Shown here: piece after piece, positions 16,971-26,600 of the stretch
Numbering within the stretch: position 1 is the first letter of the stretch
How the letters are laid out: each line of letters begins with the position of its first letter
Assembly: GCF_000426225.1 (NCBI RefSeq)
Contig: NZ_AUEY01000034.1
Coordinates: 1 to 39,712 of the forward strand
From: Desulforegula conservatrix Mb1Pa
GTDB taxonomy: Bacteria > Desulfobacterota > Desulfobacteria > Desulfobacterales > Desulforegulaceae
DNA: 39,712 nucleotides
Direction of reading: 5' to 3'
The notes under the pieces: generated by a model
The model's input: only the letters and a program-made list of their open reading frames with translations
What the model was told of the DNA's origin: nothing
Databases searched by the model: none
Translations under genes and position numbers: made by a program

Positions 16971-17016
16971 CATCCTGCGGGTCGCTTTTTTGAAAAAAAG
17001 CTCCGCAAAAAACTTA
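16971..17016 (+). repeat. 50-bp palindromic repeat, copy 5
   Basis: CATCCTGCGGGTCGC then TTTTTTGAAAAAAAGC then TCCGCAAAAAACTTAACC; starts about 24 bp after the LpoB-like stop. Confidence 0.85.
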
Positions 17017-17143
17017 ACCAATTTTAAATTTTTGAAGTTGTATTTTTGATTATGGATGACAGATCTATACTCATCAATGTCACAGCTTGAACATTTGAAA
17101 TGAGTCAGGCCTCTTGAATGGCAAGCCTTTTGTTGCATCATTA

Positions 17144-17200
17144 CTGGAAAACCATTTTGAAAAAGGGTTTTCCAGACCTTTCCCAAAACTTTTATGGTTT
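17144..17200 (+). repeat. Sister-subfamily repeat unit
   Basis: CTGGAAAACCATTTTG then AAAAAGGGTTTTCCAG is a near-perfect palindrome (17144-17174), followed by ACCTTTCCCAAAACTTTTATGG. The right end (CAAAACTTTTATGG) matches the right end of the main family. A relative lies at 590-616. Confidence 0.65.
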
Positions 17201-17244
17201 TTTATGGCGAGTTGATAACATATGTTTTTCAAGCAAAAGAATCC

Positions 17245-17290
17245 ATAACCGAAAAGTTTTTGCCAAGCTTTTTTCAAAAAGCGGCCTTTG
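17245..17290 (-). repeat. 50-bp palindromic repeat, copy 6
   Basis: On the minus strand GGCCGCTTTTTGAAAAAAGC then TTGGCAAAAACTTTTCGG. It is inverted relative to copy 5, 230 bp away. Confidence 0.75.
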
Positions 17291-17384
17291 ACCTTTCATT
17301 TAACAGAAGAGTTTAAATAATGACGATGTGAAGTATATATTTCAAAAACCATCAAACAATAATCAGCTATTGTTTCTCAGCCGT

Positions 17385-17415
17385 AGGGTGCTCAAGCCTT
17401 AAGGCTTGCGCACCA
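17385..17415. repeat. GGTGC/GCACC palindrome, copy 3
   Basis: GGGTGCTCAAGCCTTAAGGC then TTGCGCACC: arms GGTGC-T-CAAGCCTT / AAGGCTTG-C-GCACC, the best-conserved of the three copies. Confidence 0.7.
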
Positions 17416-17470
17416 TCAGAATTTTGTCATTTATACTTTCATATTTTTTCAATATGCCGATGCAGCTTAT

Positions 17471-18808
17471 ATGCAAATAGAAAACAACAATAAATACAGT
17501 TTCATAAAATACGTCTTTATAAATACTCTTTTCATCTGCATTTTATTAATCTCAGGGTGCGCCCCGGTAATAGACTACAAATCAGCTTCAAGAATGCTCG
17601 CCACAAGGGACTGTGAGGGCGCAAAGCAAATCCTCAGCCAGGACAAATATGGTTCCAAGAATCAGCTGCTCTTCCTCATGGACTCGGGTATACTCAACAT
17701 GCAGTGCGGCGACTACAAAAAAGCCGTGGATTTTTTCAGCAAAGCTTCTGAGCTGGGAGATGATTTATGGACTGAAAGCGTATCTTCCAATATCTTGAGC
17801 TTTGTCACCAATGACCTTGTCCTGCCATATCAAGGAGAGGATTTTGAAAGGGTCATGCTCCCGCTCTTTTCCGGGCTTTGCTATATGAAACTTGACAGAT
17901 ATGACGAAGCACTGGTCGATTTTAAAAAGCTTGATATCATTCTTGGAGAAATGAACTCGAGGTATGATTCTAAAAACATCTACAAGGAAGATGCCCTTGC
18001 AAGATATCTTGGAGGTGCACTTTATGAAAGCTTCGGAAAGTATGATGACGCGTTCATAGATTATTATAAAGCCTTCAGAATATACAGGGATTACCAGCGA
18101 GATTACGGAATGAAGATCCCTGATTTTGCAGCCCAGGATCTTATATATGCTGGCAAGAAAAGCGGAAGGCTTAATGAAGCCATTGAACTAATGGGAGCTG
18201 ATTATTATAAAACCGTTCCGCCCATTGATACTGCTTCAAAAGGGAAAGTCGTATACATAACCTTTGCAGGTTCTTCTCCTGTGAAGCATGATGACAGGAT
18301 TGTGCTGCCGTCCCATGTGGGCCCTATTACAGTGGCATTCCCAATCATGCTGCCGTCTTCAATTCCTTGCAGGCCTTCAAGTATTCTTATCCAGGGAGCA
18401 GATCAGTCTTATAACGCGAGACTCGAAACAGCTGAAAACATCAACTCGATTGCAATGAAAAACCTGGAAGACAGGCGTGCGAGATATATAGCAAAGGCAC
18501 TTGCCAGGGCAACAGCAAAACAGGTTGTCATTCATCAAATCGGGACAAGGTCAACCGACCATGAAGACACAAGAAATCTAATAAAAATATTCCTGAACAT
18601 CATGAATCTGTTTCTTGAGCAGGCTGATACCAGATCGTGGAGAACTCTTCCTGGAGAAATAATAATATCCAGATTCTATCTTCCCAAAGGAACTTTTTCA
18701 ATAAAATCAAAGGGCTGCCCGGCATTATCCGACTATGACAGGAAGGTAGAAATCGTACCAGGATCAACAACATTCATAGTAAACGAAACTGCCGTGTCAG
18801 GATTCTGA
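17471..18808 (+). CDS. COG3014-family TPR-like lipoprotein
   Basis: The protein has 445 residues. The N-terminus has a short charged stretch, a hydrophobic core and the lipobox LISGC (Cys about 30). Residues 35-250 form degenerate TPR-like helices (GDYKKAVDFFSKASELGD; LDRYDEALVDFKKLD; FGKYDDAFIDYYKAFRIYRDY). The C-terminal half contains GKVVYITFAGSSPVKHDDRI and YIAKALARATAKQV, found in COG3014 proteins, followed by an envelope-type beta region ending in FIVNETA. The family has no established biochemical role. Its genes are often next to LpoB-like and YcfL-like genes in Vibrio and related bacteria, which suggests a peptidoglycan or outer-membrane function. No YcfL-like gene was found here. The ribosome site before the ATG is weak. 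Confidence 0.78.
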   Translation: MQIENNNKYSFIKYVFINTLFICILLISGCAPVIDYKSASRMLATRDCEGAKQILSQDKYGSKNQLLFLMDSGILNMQCGDYKKAVDFFSKASELGDDLWTESVSSNILSFVTNDLVLPYQGEDFERVMLPLFSGLCYMKLDRYDEALVDFKKLDIILGEMNSRYDSKNIYKEDALARYLGGALYESFGKYDDAFIDYYKAFRIYRDYQRDYGMKIPDFAAQDLIYAGKKSGRLNEAIELMGADYYKTVPPIDTASKGKVVYITFAGSSPVKHDDRIVLPSHVGPITVAFPIMLPSSIPCRPSSILIQGADQSYNARLETAENINSIAMKNLEDRRARYIAKALARATAKQVVIHQIGTRSTDHEDTRNLIKIFLNIMNLFLEQADTRSWRTLPGEIIISRFYLPKGTFSIKSKGCPALSDYDRKVEIVPGSTTFIVNETAVSGF

Positions 18809-18867
18809 TGCCGAAGCCATGCCCTTTAAATCGCCTCCAGTGAATTATTCCAGTTTGAAATAAAGAG

Positions 18868-18998
18868 TGATGGTCTCGCAAAAATGTCAGGAAAGGGCTT
18901 CAGCGTCATACCGGACTTGATCCGGCATCCCGTATTTTCAAGAGATTATGGATTTAGGCCTGCACCGGAATGACGGAAATAGGACTTTTTCAAGGGTG
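18868..18998 (+). repeat. MITE-like 131-bp element, copy A
   Basis: The left end is TGATGGTCTCGCAAAAATGTC. The interior has GGGCTTCAGCGTCATACC, then CCGGACTTGATCCGGCATCC, and CTGCACCGGAATGACGG. The right end GGACTTTTTC is degraded. It has the same order of modules as the copies at 23368, 30823 and 38694. Confidence 0.8.
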
Positions 18999-19015
18999 AA
19001 TTTATTCGGATGACC

Positions 19016-19058
19016 GGCTGCGGGTCGCTTTTTGAAAAAAGCTCCTGAAAAAAACTCG
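19016..19058 (+). repeat. 50-bp palindromic repeat, copy 7
   Basis: GGCTGCGGGTCGC then TTTTTGAAAAAAGC then TCCTGAAAAAAACTCGG. It ends about 5 bp from the stop of the minus-strand hybrid kinase and 18 bp after MITE-like copy A. Confidence 0.8.
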
Positions 19059-19063
19059 GTTAA

Positions 19064-22000
19064 TCAATTTATGCATCTGCGGATCTCGTCTATCAATTCC
19101 CTTATCTGGTAAGGCTTCTGAATGAATCCGTCCAGGCCTTCATCTGCAAAAAGACCTACGGCCTCGTTTTCACTGTATCCGCTCGAAAGAATAACCTTTA
19201 TATCGGGTCTTATCTTCCTTAGCTCCCTGAAAGCCGAGATACCGTCCATCTTTGGCATTTTAAGATCAAGCACCACGCACTCAATTTCCCAGAAATTGTT
19301 CCTGAAGACAGACACAGCCTCTTCACCATCACAGGCAGACAGCACTGAAAACCCTTTCTTTTCTAACGCGCTCTTGCAAACCGTAAGAATCATATCCTCG
19401 TCATCCACAATAAGAAGCTTTGCGCTATTAGCAGGAATTGCTCCCTGGATCTGGTTTCCGGCAAAATCCATGGGTATTGCCAGTGATTTTTCAGGAACAG
19501 GGAAAAATACCTTTATTGTTGTCCCTTCTCCTGACTTGCTGTCAACGACAACAGCCCCCAGGTGACCTTTTACTATTCCGAGAACGGCAGACATTCCAAG
19601 GCCGCGTCCCGTGAATTTCGTGGTGAAGAATGGGTCGAATATCCTGTTAAGCGTGTCAGCATCCATTCCGCACCCCGTATCAGCGACTTCCAGACATACA
19701 AAAATGCCAGGGCCGGAAATCACATCAATCCTGCTCTGCTTGATATATTCCGGATCAAGGTTCTCGACATATGTCCTTACTCTTATGGTGCCATTTCTTT
19801 CGCCTATGGCTTCCGAGGCGTTGGTTATAAGATTCATCACTATCTGCTGAATCTGGCCGGAATCGGCGCTGATAACAGGCAGAGGTTCCATCAGGTCAAG
19901 CTTCAGTTCTATTGTCTTAGGAATTACTGTCTTGAAAATTCCTGCGTTCTCCTTAACAAGATCACTTATGCTTACAGAGCTGATCAGAAAATGGCCTTTG
20001 CCTGAATAGGCAAGCATCTGACGAGTGAGATCCGCTGCCCGTCTTGAAGCTATCATGGCCTGGTCTATGCTTTTTTTGACGGGTGATTCTTCAGGAAGTT
20101 CCATCAGGGAAAACTCAAGATTTCCGATGATAGCCATGAGCAGATTATTAAAATCATGTGCAATTCCTCCGGCCATGACGCCAAGGCTCTCTAATTTCTG
20201 GGTGTGGAGAAGTCTTTTCTCAAGCTCAATCCGCTCCTCTTCGGCCCTCTTCCTAAGAACAATATCCCAGATCATGCCTGAAAGGTCTGATACAATGGCT
20301 ATGTCCCGTTCGTCATAATCAAAGGCCTTGTTGCCTACACCTATTAAGGCGACTATATGCTCTCCGTTGAAAAGGGGTACGACAAGCTCCCTGATGATTT
20401 TGGCATGTCCGGAAGGAAGTCCCTTTTTATGTGAAAGAGATTCGTAGTCATTATGAATCACGGGTTTTCTCTGAAGAATGCAGTCTGACCAGACTCCGGC
20501 CTTTCCAATATCAAAGTGGACTTGCCCCGGAGCTGCCGAACACATGGTTTTCAGGGTATTTGACGACCAGGCCTGAAGTGAGATATTTCTGTCTATCTCG
20601 CTCACAAAATGGCAGAACCCTATTTGGCTTTCTGTAAGCCTCTCAATCTCGTCAACTGCTTTCTGAAGTGTATCTGCAAGAGAATGCGTGTCAGCATATT
20701 CCGCAATCATAAGCCTTGATTTTATTAAATCCTCGGCTGTCTTTCGCTCCGAGATATCAATATTGATACCTGTTACACCTATTACAGAGTCTTTTTTCCT
20801 TACCGGGTTCAAGGCGTTTATGAAATGATGTTTTCTGCCTCCGAGACGGCATGAAACTTCTTCTGAAATCCTTTCGCCCTTAAATGCCCTCATGTTATTA
20901 GAGTACCATAGATCAAGGGTTTTCAGGTCTGCCAAATCAGAAAAATCGGATTGGGTTTTACCAATCATCTCCCCCCAGTTTTTCCTTGATGTCTCATTCT
21001 GGAGGATATATCTGGAATCCTTGTCAATTGCCCACATATCAAATGGGAGATTTTCAATTACAGCATTTAAAAAAGCCTCCCTTTCAACAAGAAGCTCCTC
21101 GGACATTTTTTTCTCTGTAATATCAGAAATAACTCCTAGGAGCCCTTCTAAATGCCCCTCACGGTCAAGCAGTCTGCAAGCGCTGATAACTCCCCAGAAA
21201 GAGCCGCCATCCATTTTTCTGTAATGTCTTTCAGTGTTTATTCTGTCAACGGTTCCATCCAGAAGATCTTCCAAACCCAGGCGACCTTTTACCAGACAGT
21301 CAGGATGAAGAAGGTCGGTATAACTAAGGCCGTAGAGATCATCAGGACAGCAGGCAAAAAGCTCGCACATTCTCATATTGAGTGTTTTAACCCTGCCTAA
21401 AGTATCCACCACAAGAATTCCAGCCGCTGTTGTCTCAAAAATGGCTCTGAGGTGACTTTCTCTGTCCTGCAAAGTCTTTTCAGCGGTTTTTCTTTCTGTA
21501 ACATCCCTATAAATAACCTGGCTGTAATAATCACCGCTTATACTAAAAATATTAGTTGATACCTCCACCCATCTGATTTCCCTTTTTTTTGTTATGATTC
21601 TGAATTCATAATTGGATGGCGGAGATTCTCCTTTGAATCTTGAATAAAGTCGCCGTTTTACAAGATCCCTGTCTTCTTCATAAACAAGACACCATATTTC
21701 TTCTGAAGCAAATCCAAGGACTTCATCCCTGGAGTAACCGAACAGTTCAACAAAGGCGTCATTGACCTGCTTGAACGTTGGAGGCGAACCGCCCAGAATT
21801 GCGAGTGCATCGATTGAATTTTCGAAAAGGAGTCTGTATTTTGCCTCGGCCTCTCTTATAAGTTCTTCAGCCTTTTTTCTTTCTGTTATGTCTCTGTATA
21901 TATTAAGGGCAAAATAGTCATTTTCAGTGTAGAGGATATTGGCGGAAACTTCAATCCACCTCGTTGTCCCATCTTTTCTTATTATTCTGTATTCATAACG

Positions 22001-23080
22001 GGATGGTACGTCCTCACCACTGAATCTCGCTATAAGGCGTGTCCTGACCAGAGGTATATCTTCAGGATAAATAATTTGCCACATATCGTCATAGGAAAAT
22101 GATAGTATTTCAGCAGAAGAATATCCCACAAGATCTTCAAACGCAGGATTCACAAGAATGAACTTTGGTGGTTTGCCTGAAAGAATAGCAACCGAATCCA
22201 TGGATTTCTCAAAAAGCAGCCTGTACCTTGATTCTGCATGTATCCTCGCGGACTCCGCTTTTTTCAGATCTGTGATATCAATTATAACAGTCAGGATATG
22301 AGGTTCATCCTCCAGGGTAATTATGTCAGATGAAAAAACGCAGTATCTGATATCGCCCTGTTTTGTTCGTACTCTGCCTTCGATGTTTCTGATGAAACCA
22401 TTTTTTTTAAGAAGTCTGATTCCGTCATTTCTTTCAGATTTATCAAGAAAAAGATCAAGTTCTTCGCAATTTCGACCTATTACCTCTTCTCTTGTGAAAC
22501 CGAGGGTTTTGATAAAAGCGTCATTAACTTCTACAAAAAGGCCGGTTCTTAAAGATGAAAGAGCAATGAGAGCGACATCAGAATAAAAGAGCTTTGAAAA
22601 TTTCGTTTCATAAGCCGCAATTTTGGAAGTAGCCCTGCTTATGGCCAAAAAAACCGTGTTACCATAATTATTAGTTTTAATTACCCTGTGTTCAGCAGGA
22701 ATTATTCTCCCGTCTTTAGAAATCAAAGGAATAGAGCAGCCGCCTCTTTTGCCTTGAATGATTTCCTTAATCATGGCTTCTGCATCTTTTTGTCTGTCAA
22801 CCGGATGGATGGATAATATGTTTCTGCCCAGTATTTCTTCTTCAGAATATCCAAGAGTATTTATGACGGCATTATTAACGTGGAGAATGTCGCCGTTTTC
22901 ATCCAGTACATAAAACAGCTCTTCGACAAATTCGAAAAGGAATCTGTATATGCTGAAATCAATGGGACAGAAAATTGACACGTCATTTGATGTGTTTGCT
23001 GTTTTATTATCCATCAAACCCTTTTCTGGCATAGTGGTACCATAAATGGTTTTGGCTATTTGTATTCGGCCTTCTTTCAT
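19064..23080 (-). CDS. Hybrid histidine kinase: six PAS, GAF, HisKA, HATPase, receiver
   Basis: From the chosen start the protein has 1338 residues and no membrane segment. PAS domains lie at about 45-155, 160-270, 283-400, 413-530, 540-655 and 665-780, most ending in D-I/V-T-E-R-K. A GAF domain covers 795-945. The kinase core has the phosphoacceptor GGIAHDFNN (H975), an N-box with N1083 and N1087, VADTGCGM (D1134) and GRGLGMSAV. The receiver at 1221-1336 has acidic DDED, acceptor D1272 (LDLKMPK) and K1322. It should autophosphorylate on His and pass phosphate to its own receiver in response to cytoplasmic signals; the ligand is unknown. The frame is open to 23407, but the first 30 residues are MITE sequence and the next stretch is T-rich. 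ATG 23080 with AGGGGG about 11 bp upstream is preferred. Confidence 0.85.
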   Translation of the reverse strand: MKEGRIQIAKTIYGTTMPEKGLMDNKTANTSNDVSIFCPIDFSIYRFLFEFVEELFYVLDENGDILHVNNAVINTLGYSEEEILGRNILSIHPVDRQKDAEAMIKEIIQGKRGGCSIPLISKDGRIIPAEHRVIKTNNYGNTVFLAISRATSKIAAYETKFSKLFYSDVALIALSSLRTGLFVEVNDAFIKTLGFTREEVIGRNCEELDLFLDKSERNDGIRLLKKNGFIRNIEGRVRTKQGDIRYCVFSSDIITLEDEPHILTVIIDITDLKKAESARIHAESRYRLLFEKSMDSVAILSGKPPKFILVNPAFEDLVGYSSAEILSFSYDDMWQIIYPEDIPLVRTRLIARFSGEDVPSRYEYRIIRKDGTTRWIEVSANILYTENDYFALNIYRDITERKKAEELIREAEAKYRLLFENSIDALAILGGSPPTFKQVNDAFVELFGYSRDEVLGFASEEIWCLVYEEDRDLVKRRLYSRFKGESPPSNYEFRIITKKREIRWVEVSTNIFSISGDYYSQVIYRDVTERKTAEKTLQDRESHLRAIFETTAAGILVVDTLGRVKTLNMRMCELFACCPDDLYGLSYTDLLHPDCLVKGRLGLEDLLDGTVDRINTERHYRKMDGGSFWGVISACRLLDREGHLEGLLGVISDITEKKMSEELLVEREAFLNAVIENLPFDMWAIDKDSRYILQNETSRKNWGEMIGKTQSDFSDLADLKTLDLWYSNNMRAFKGERISEEVSCRLGGRKHHFINALNPVRKKDSVIGVTGINIDISERKTAEDLIKSRLMIAEYADTHSLADTLQKAVDEIERLTESQIGFCHFVSEIDRNISLQAWSSNTLKTMCSAAPGQVHFDIGKAGVWSDCILQRKPVIHNDYESLSHKKGLPSGHAKIIRELVVPLFNGEHIVALIGVGNKAFDYDERDIAIVSDLSGMIWDIVLRKRAEEERIELEKRLLHTQKLESLGVMAGGIAHDFNNLLMAIIGNLEFSLMELPEESPVKKSIDQAMIASRRAADLTRQMLAYSGKGHFLISSVSISDLVKENAGIFKTVIPKTIELKLDLMEPLPVISADSGQIQQIVMNLITNASEAIGERNGTIRVRTYVENLDPEYIKQSRIDVISGPGIFVCLEVADTGCGMDADTLNRIFDPFFTTKFTGRGLGMSAVLGIVKGHLGAVVVDSKSGEGTTIKVFFPVPEKSLAIPMDFAGNQIQGAIPANSAKLLIVDDEDMILTVCKSALEKKGFSVLSACDGEEAVSVFRNNFWEIECVVLDLKMPKMDGISAFRELRKIRPDIKVILSSGYSENEAVGLFADEGLDGFIQKPYQIRELIDEIRRCIN

Positions 23081-23663
23081 ATTTGAAAAGACCCCCTGGG
23101 AATATTGATTATCTGGATTTTCCAAAAAAATGACGCCAAGAAAAAAATCTGCGGAGATTAAAACGCAGAAGAAAATTTGAGCTGGAAACTGAAAATAAGA
23201 TAAAAAAAGCCGGAAGAAAAAAATCAAAAAAAAGCAAGCCATCGATATGTTTACAGTATAATAAAGATAGCAAAAATTAATTTGCGGGTACATAAAAAAT
23301 TGAGTTCTGCGTTTATTCTGTGTATTATTTAAATACATTAATAAACTTCGCGCCGTCAGTCTGATATTGATGGACTCGCAAAAAGTCAAAAAAGGCTTAA
23401 GCGTCATGCCGCTTTTTATCCTGCATCTTTTTATTTTCAGACACTTCAGGATTCCACCTGCGCCGGAATGACGGGAATCTGACTTTTTGCTCTTTTGCCA
23501 AGATTAATTCCAGGAAGGACACCTGCGAAAAAACACTTATTATTTACGCCAAAGCGGATGCTACTACATCGCTTTGTCGCTTGATATTGAAACAATCAAT
23601 CTGACCATGTTCCGGCACGTATTACTCCCATACAGTGATTTAAATACAAAGGTACCTGAAATA
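23081..23663. other. Divergent promoter region between the two large kinases
   Basis: There are 583 bp between divergent starts. It holds MITE-like copy B (23368-23491) and a very A/T-rich, homopolymer-rich stretch at 23105-23330. On the minus strand this stretch could encode a hydrophobic peptide continuing the kinase frame (see findings). No confident promoter was read. Confidence 0.6.
23368..23491 (+). repeat. MITE-like 124-bp element, copy B
   Basis: The left end TGATGGACTCGCAAAAAGTC is intact. The interior has GGCTTAAGCGTCATGCC, then a diverged centre, then CTGCGCCGGAATGACGG; the right end is GACTTTTTGC. The left and right ends are inverted repeats (GCAAAAAGTC / GACTTTTTGC). Confidence 0.82.
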
Positions 23664-26600
23664 ATGAATACTCACAGATACAGAGTCATTCTTTTAATTA
23701 CCGAACACCCTGAAAACCCGGGATTATCTTATGACGCCCTTAAATCATCCGGCTATGAAATCATAATATCCAATAAAATAAAGGATATTCAGGAAATAGT
23801 ATCTGAAGTGAGTCCTGTTTTGATCATAGCAGACATCCCGGGTGAATTGGAAAACACGATCAGATTTTTCGAAACCACTGACATCAAACACTTTCTCATT
23901 AAGGTTCCATTTTTGGTTCTTGCAGAAGACTACGTTTCTTCGCGAAATATATCAGGATTAGAGGCGCTCATAATCAAAAGGCCTTCTTCTGCCCAGGTTT
24001 TCATGGACAGGATTATTCCATTCATAAGACTCGGACAACTGACGCTGAACTTAGAAGATGCGAAAAATGAATCGGAAAAAAGAACCGAGGAAAAAATCAA
24101 GGGATACAGGCTCAGAATAAATGAATTAGATGCCATGAACCAGCAGCTCAAGGCACTTAATCAAAAAATTTCAAGTGAATACTCGGCTGCTTCTGCAAGC
24201 AATGATATCCTGCCGCCATTTCTTAAACTAAGCCCGGAAGTTATTGCCATTACAAGAATTTCGGATGGCAGAATCATAGACGTAAATGACGCGTCTGAAA
24301 GGGTCACAGGCTATTCAAAGGAAGAAGCCCTTGAAACCACAACTCTAAGGGCAAGACTCTGGGTTAGGCCTGAAGACAGGGTTAAAATGGCTGATAGCCT
24401 TATTAAAGACGGGAGAATCCATAATTTTGAGACTGTTTTCAGAAAAAAATCAGGAGTGATTTTCCCTGTGCTGCTTTCCGCATCAGCAATAGTTTACGAA
24501 AATGACCCGTGCATAATAATTACATTCATGGACATTTCAGAAAGACGACGTACCGAAAACCTGCTAAAAGCGAGGATTCATCTCAGCGAAGCTGCGTCAA
24601 CCGGAATTATGGACGAAATATTGAAGACAACCCTGAATGAAGCGGAAAAACTGACTGACAGCCACATAGGATTCTTTCATCTATTTGACGAAGAAACCGC
24701 CACCATAGCTCTTCAGACATGGTCAGAAGCCACATTAAAAGTCTGCAACGACTCCGCAAGGGGGCAGCACTATCCATTAAGCCAAGCCGGAGTGTGGGCA
24801 GACTGTTTAAGATACAATCACCCGCTTATTCATAACAGCTATTCTTCTCTTCCAGAAAAAAAAGGGCTGCCACCAGGCCATGTCCCGATACTAAGGGAGC
24901 TTGTACTGCCCATATCAAACGGTGAAGAAACCATTGCAATAATGGGGGTCGGCAACAAGGCATGGGACTATGAAGAGAGTGATATAACAGCTCTTTCCGA
25001 ACTATCGAAAATGGCATTTGATTTTATTAACAGAATCCTTGCGGAAAAGGCTTTGAAAGAAAGCGAGGAGAGATTCAGGGTCATTTTTGAAAATGCTGCA
25101 ATAGGGATATGCCAGACTGATATTTTGGGCAATTTCATAAGCGTCAATTCAAAATTTGCCGAAATAACCGGTTATTTCAAATCTGACTTAATAGGAAAAT
25201 CAGTTGCGGACATTACACATCCTGAGGATAGGGACTCAAATCTGCATATTTTTAGGGATCTTACCTCCGGCGATGTCCGTACCCTGTCATACGAAAAAAG
25301 ATATATACACAGATCAGGGGCGACCGTCTGGGTTAATGTGTCTGTGGCTTCCATAAAAACGAATGGGTCTAAGCCTCAATATTTCATAGCTACGATTGAA
25401 GATATTACAGCCAGAAAAAAAGCGGAATATTCACTTAAAAAGGAAAGGGATTTTTCTTCGGCCATTCTGGATACATCCGGCGCTCTTATCGTAGTAATTG
25501 ACAAAGATGGACGAGTTGCAAGCTTCAACAGGAAATGCGAGGAGGTAACAGGCTTTACCTTCAATGAAATAAGAAATGAGGCATTATGGGATCATCTGCT
25601 TATTTCCGAAGAGTTGGAGCAGGTAAAAAAGATCTTCTGCGATCTGAAAAACGGAAACTTCCCTAATTCCTATGAAAACCACTGGAGAACAAAAAAAGGT
25701 GAACTGAGATACATTTCCTGGAATAATACCTGTATAGTAAATAATCATGGAGAAGTTTCATATATTATAGGAGCCGGAATTGACATAACCGAAAAAAAAG
25801 CCGCAGAACGTGCTCTCCTTGAGAGCGAGGCGAGGCTAAGGCAGCTTAATGAAGAACTCGAACAAAGAGTAAACGAAAGAACGGTCGAGCTTGAAAAAGC
25901 GAGGCAGGCGGCTGAAAGCGCCAACAAGGCTAAAAGCTCATTTCTTGCGAACATGAGCCATGAACTCAGAACCCCACTTAATGCCATTCTTGGTTTTTCC
26001 CAACTAATGACCCACGATCCCGAGCTTTCTGACAAACAAAGAAAGAATCTGAACACCATAAACAGAAGCGGTGAGCATCTTCTCCAGCTGATTAACAACG
26101 TACTCGACATGGCAAAAATAGAATCAGGGCACACATCGCTAAACACTACTTTTTTTGATCTTTACAGACTTGTCGATGATATTTCAAATATGTTCAGACT
26201 CCCTGCAATGAGCAAAAGTATCGCCTTCAGAATCCATTCTGACCCAAATGTTCCAAGGTATATTTCTTCGGATGAAGGTAAAATCAGGCAGGTTCTAATC
26301 AATCTTATTGGCAATGCCATTAAATTCACATCAAAAGGAGAGATCAGGTTATCTGTGTCCCAGTCATCTGTGTCGCTTAGTTCTAAAAGTGGAGGACAAA
26401 CAAGACAGGATAATAATTTCACATATATCACATTCAAAATAGAAGACACAGGCCCAGGCATGTCCGGGGACGAGCTTTCCATAATATTCAAGCCTTTCAG
26501 GCAAACCAGCAGCGGCCAGAACCATGTAGGTGGAACAGGCCTTGGCCTTTCGATAAGCCGCCAGTTCGCTCAGCTTATGGGAGGAGATCTATACCCGGAA

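Larger units (their letters stand above)
16948..17470. other. Repeat cluster between the two lipoprotein genes
   Basis: There are 523 bp without a supported gene. It holds two facing copies of the 50-bp repeat (16971-17016 and 17245-17290), a sister-subfamily unit (17144-17200) and a GGTGC palindrome (17385-17415). This is the densest repeat cluster in the window. Confidence 0.75.
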
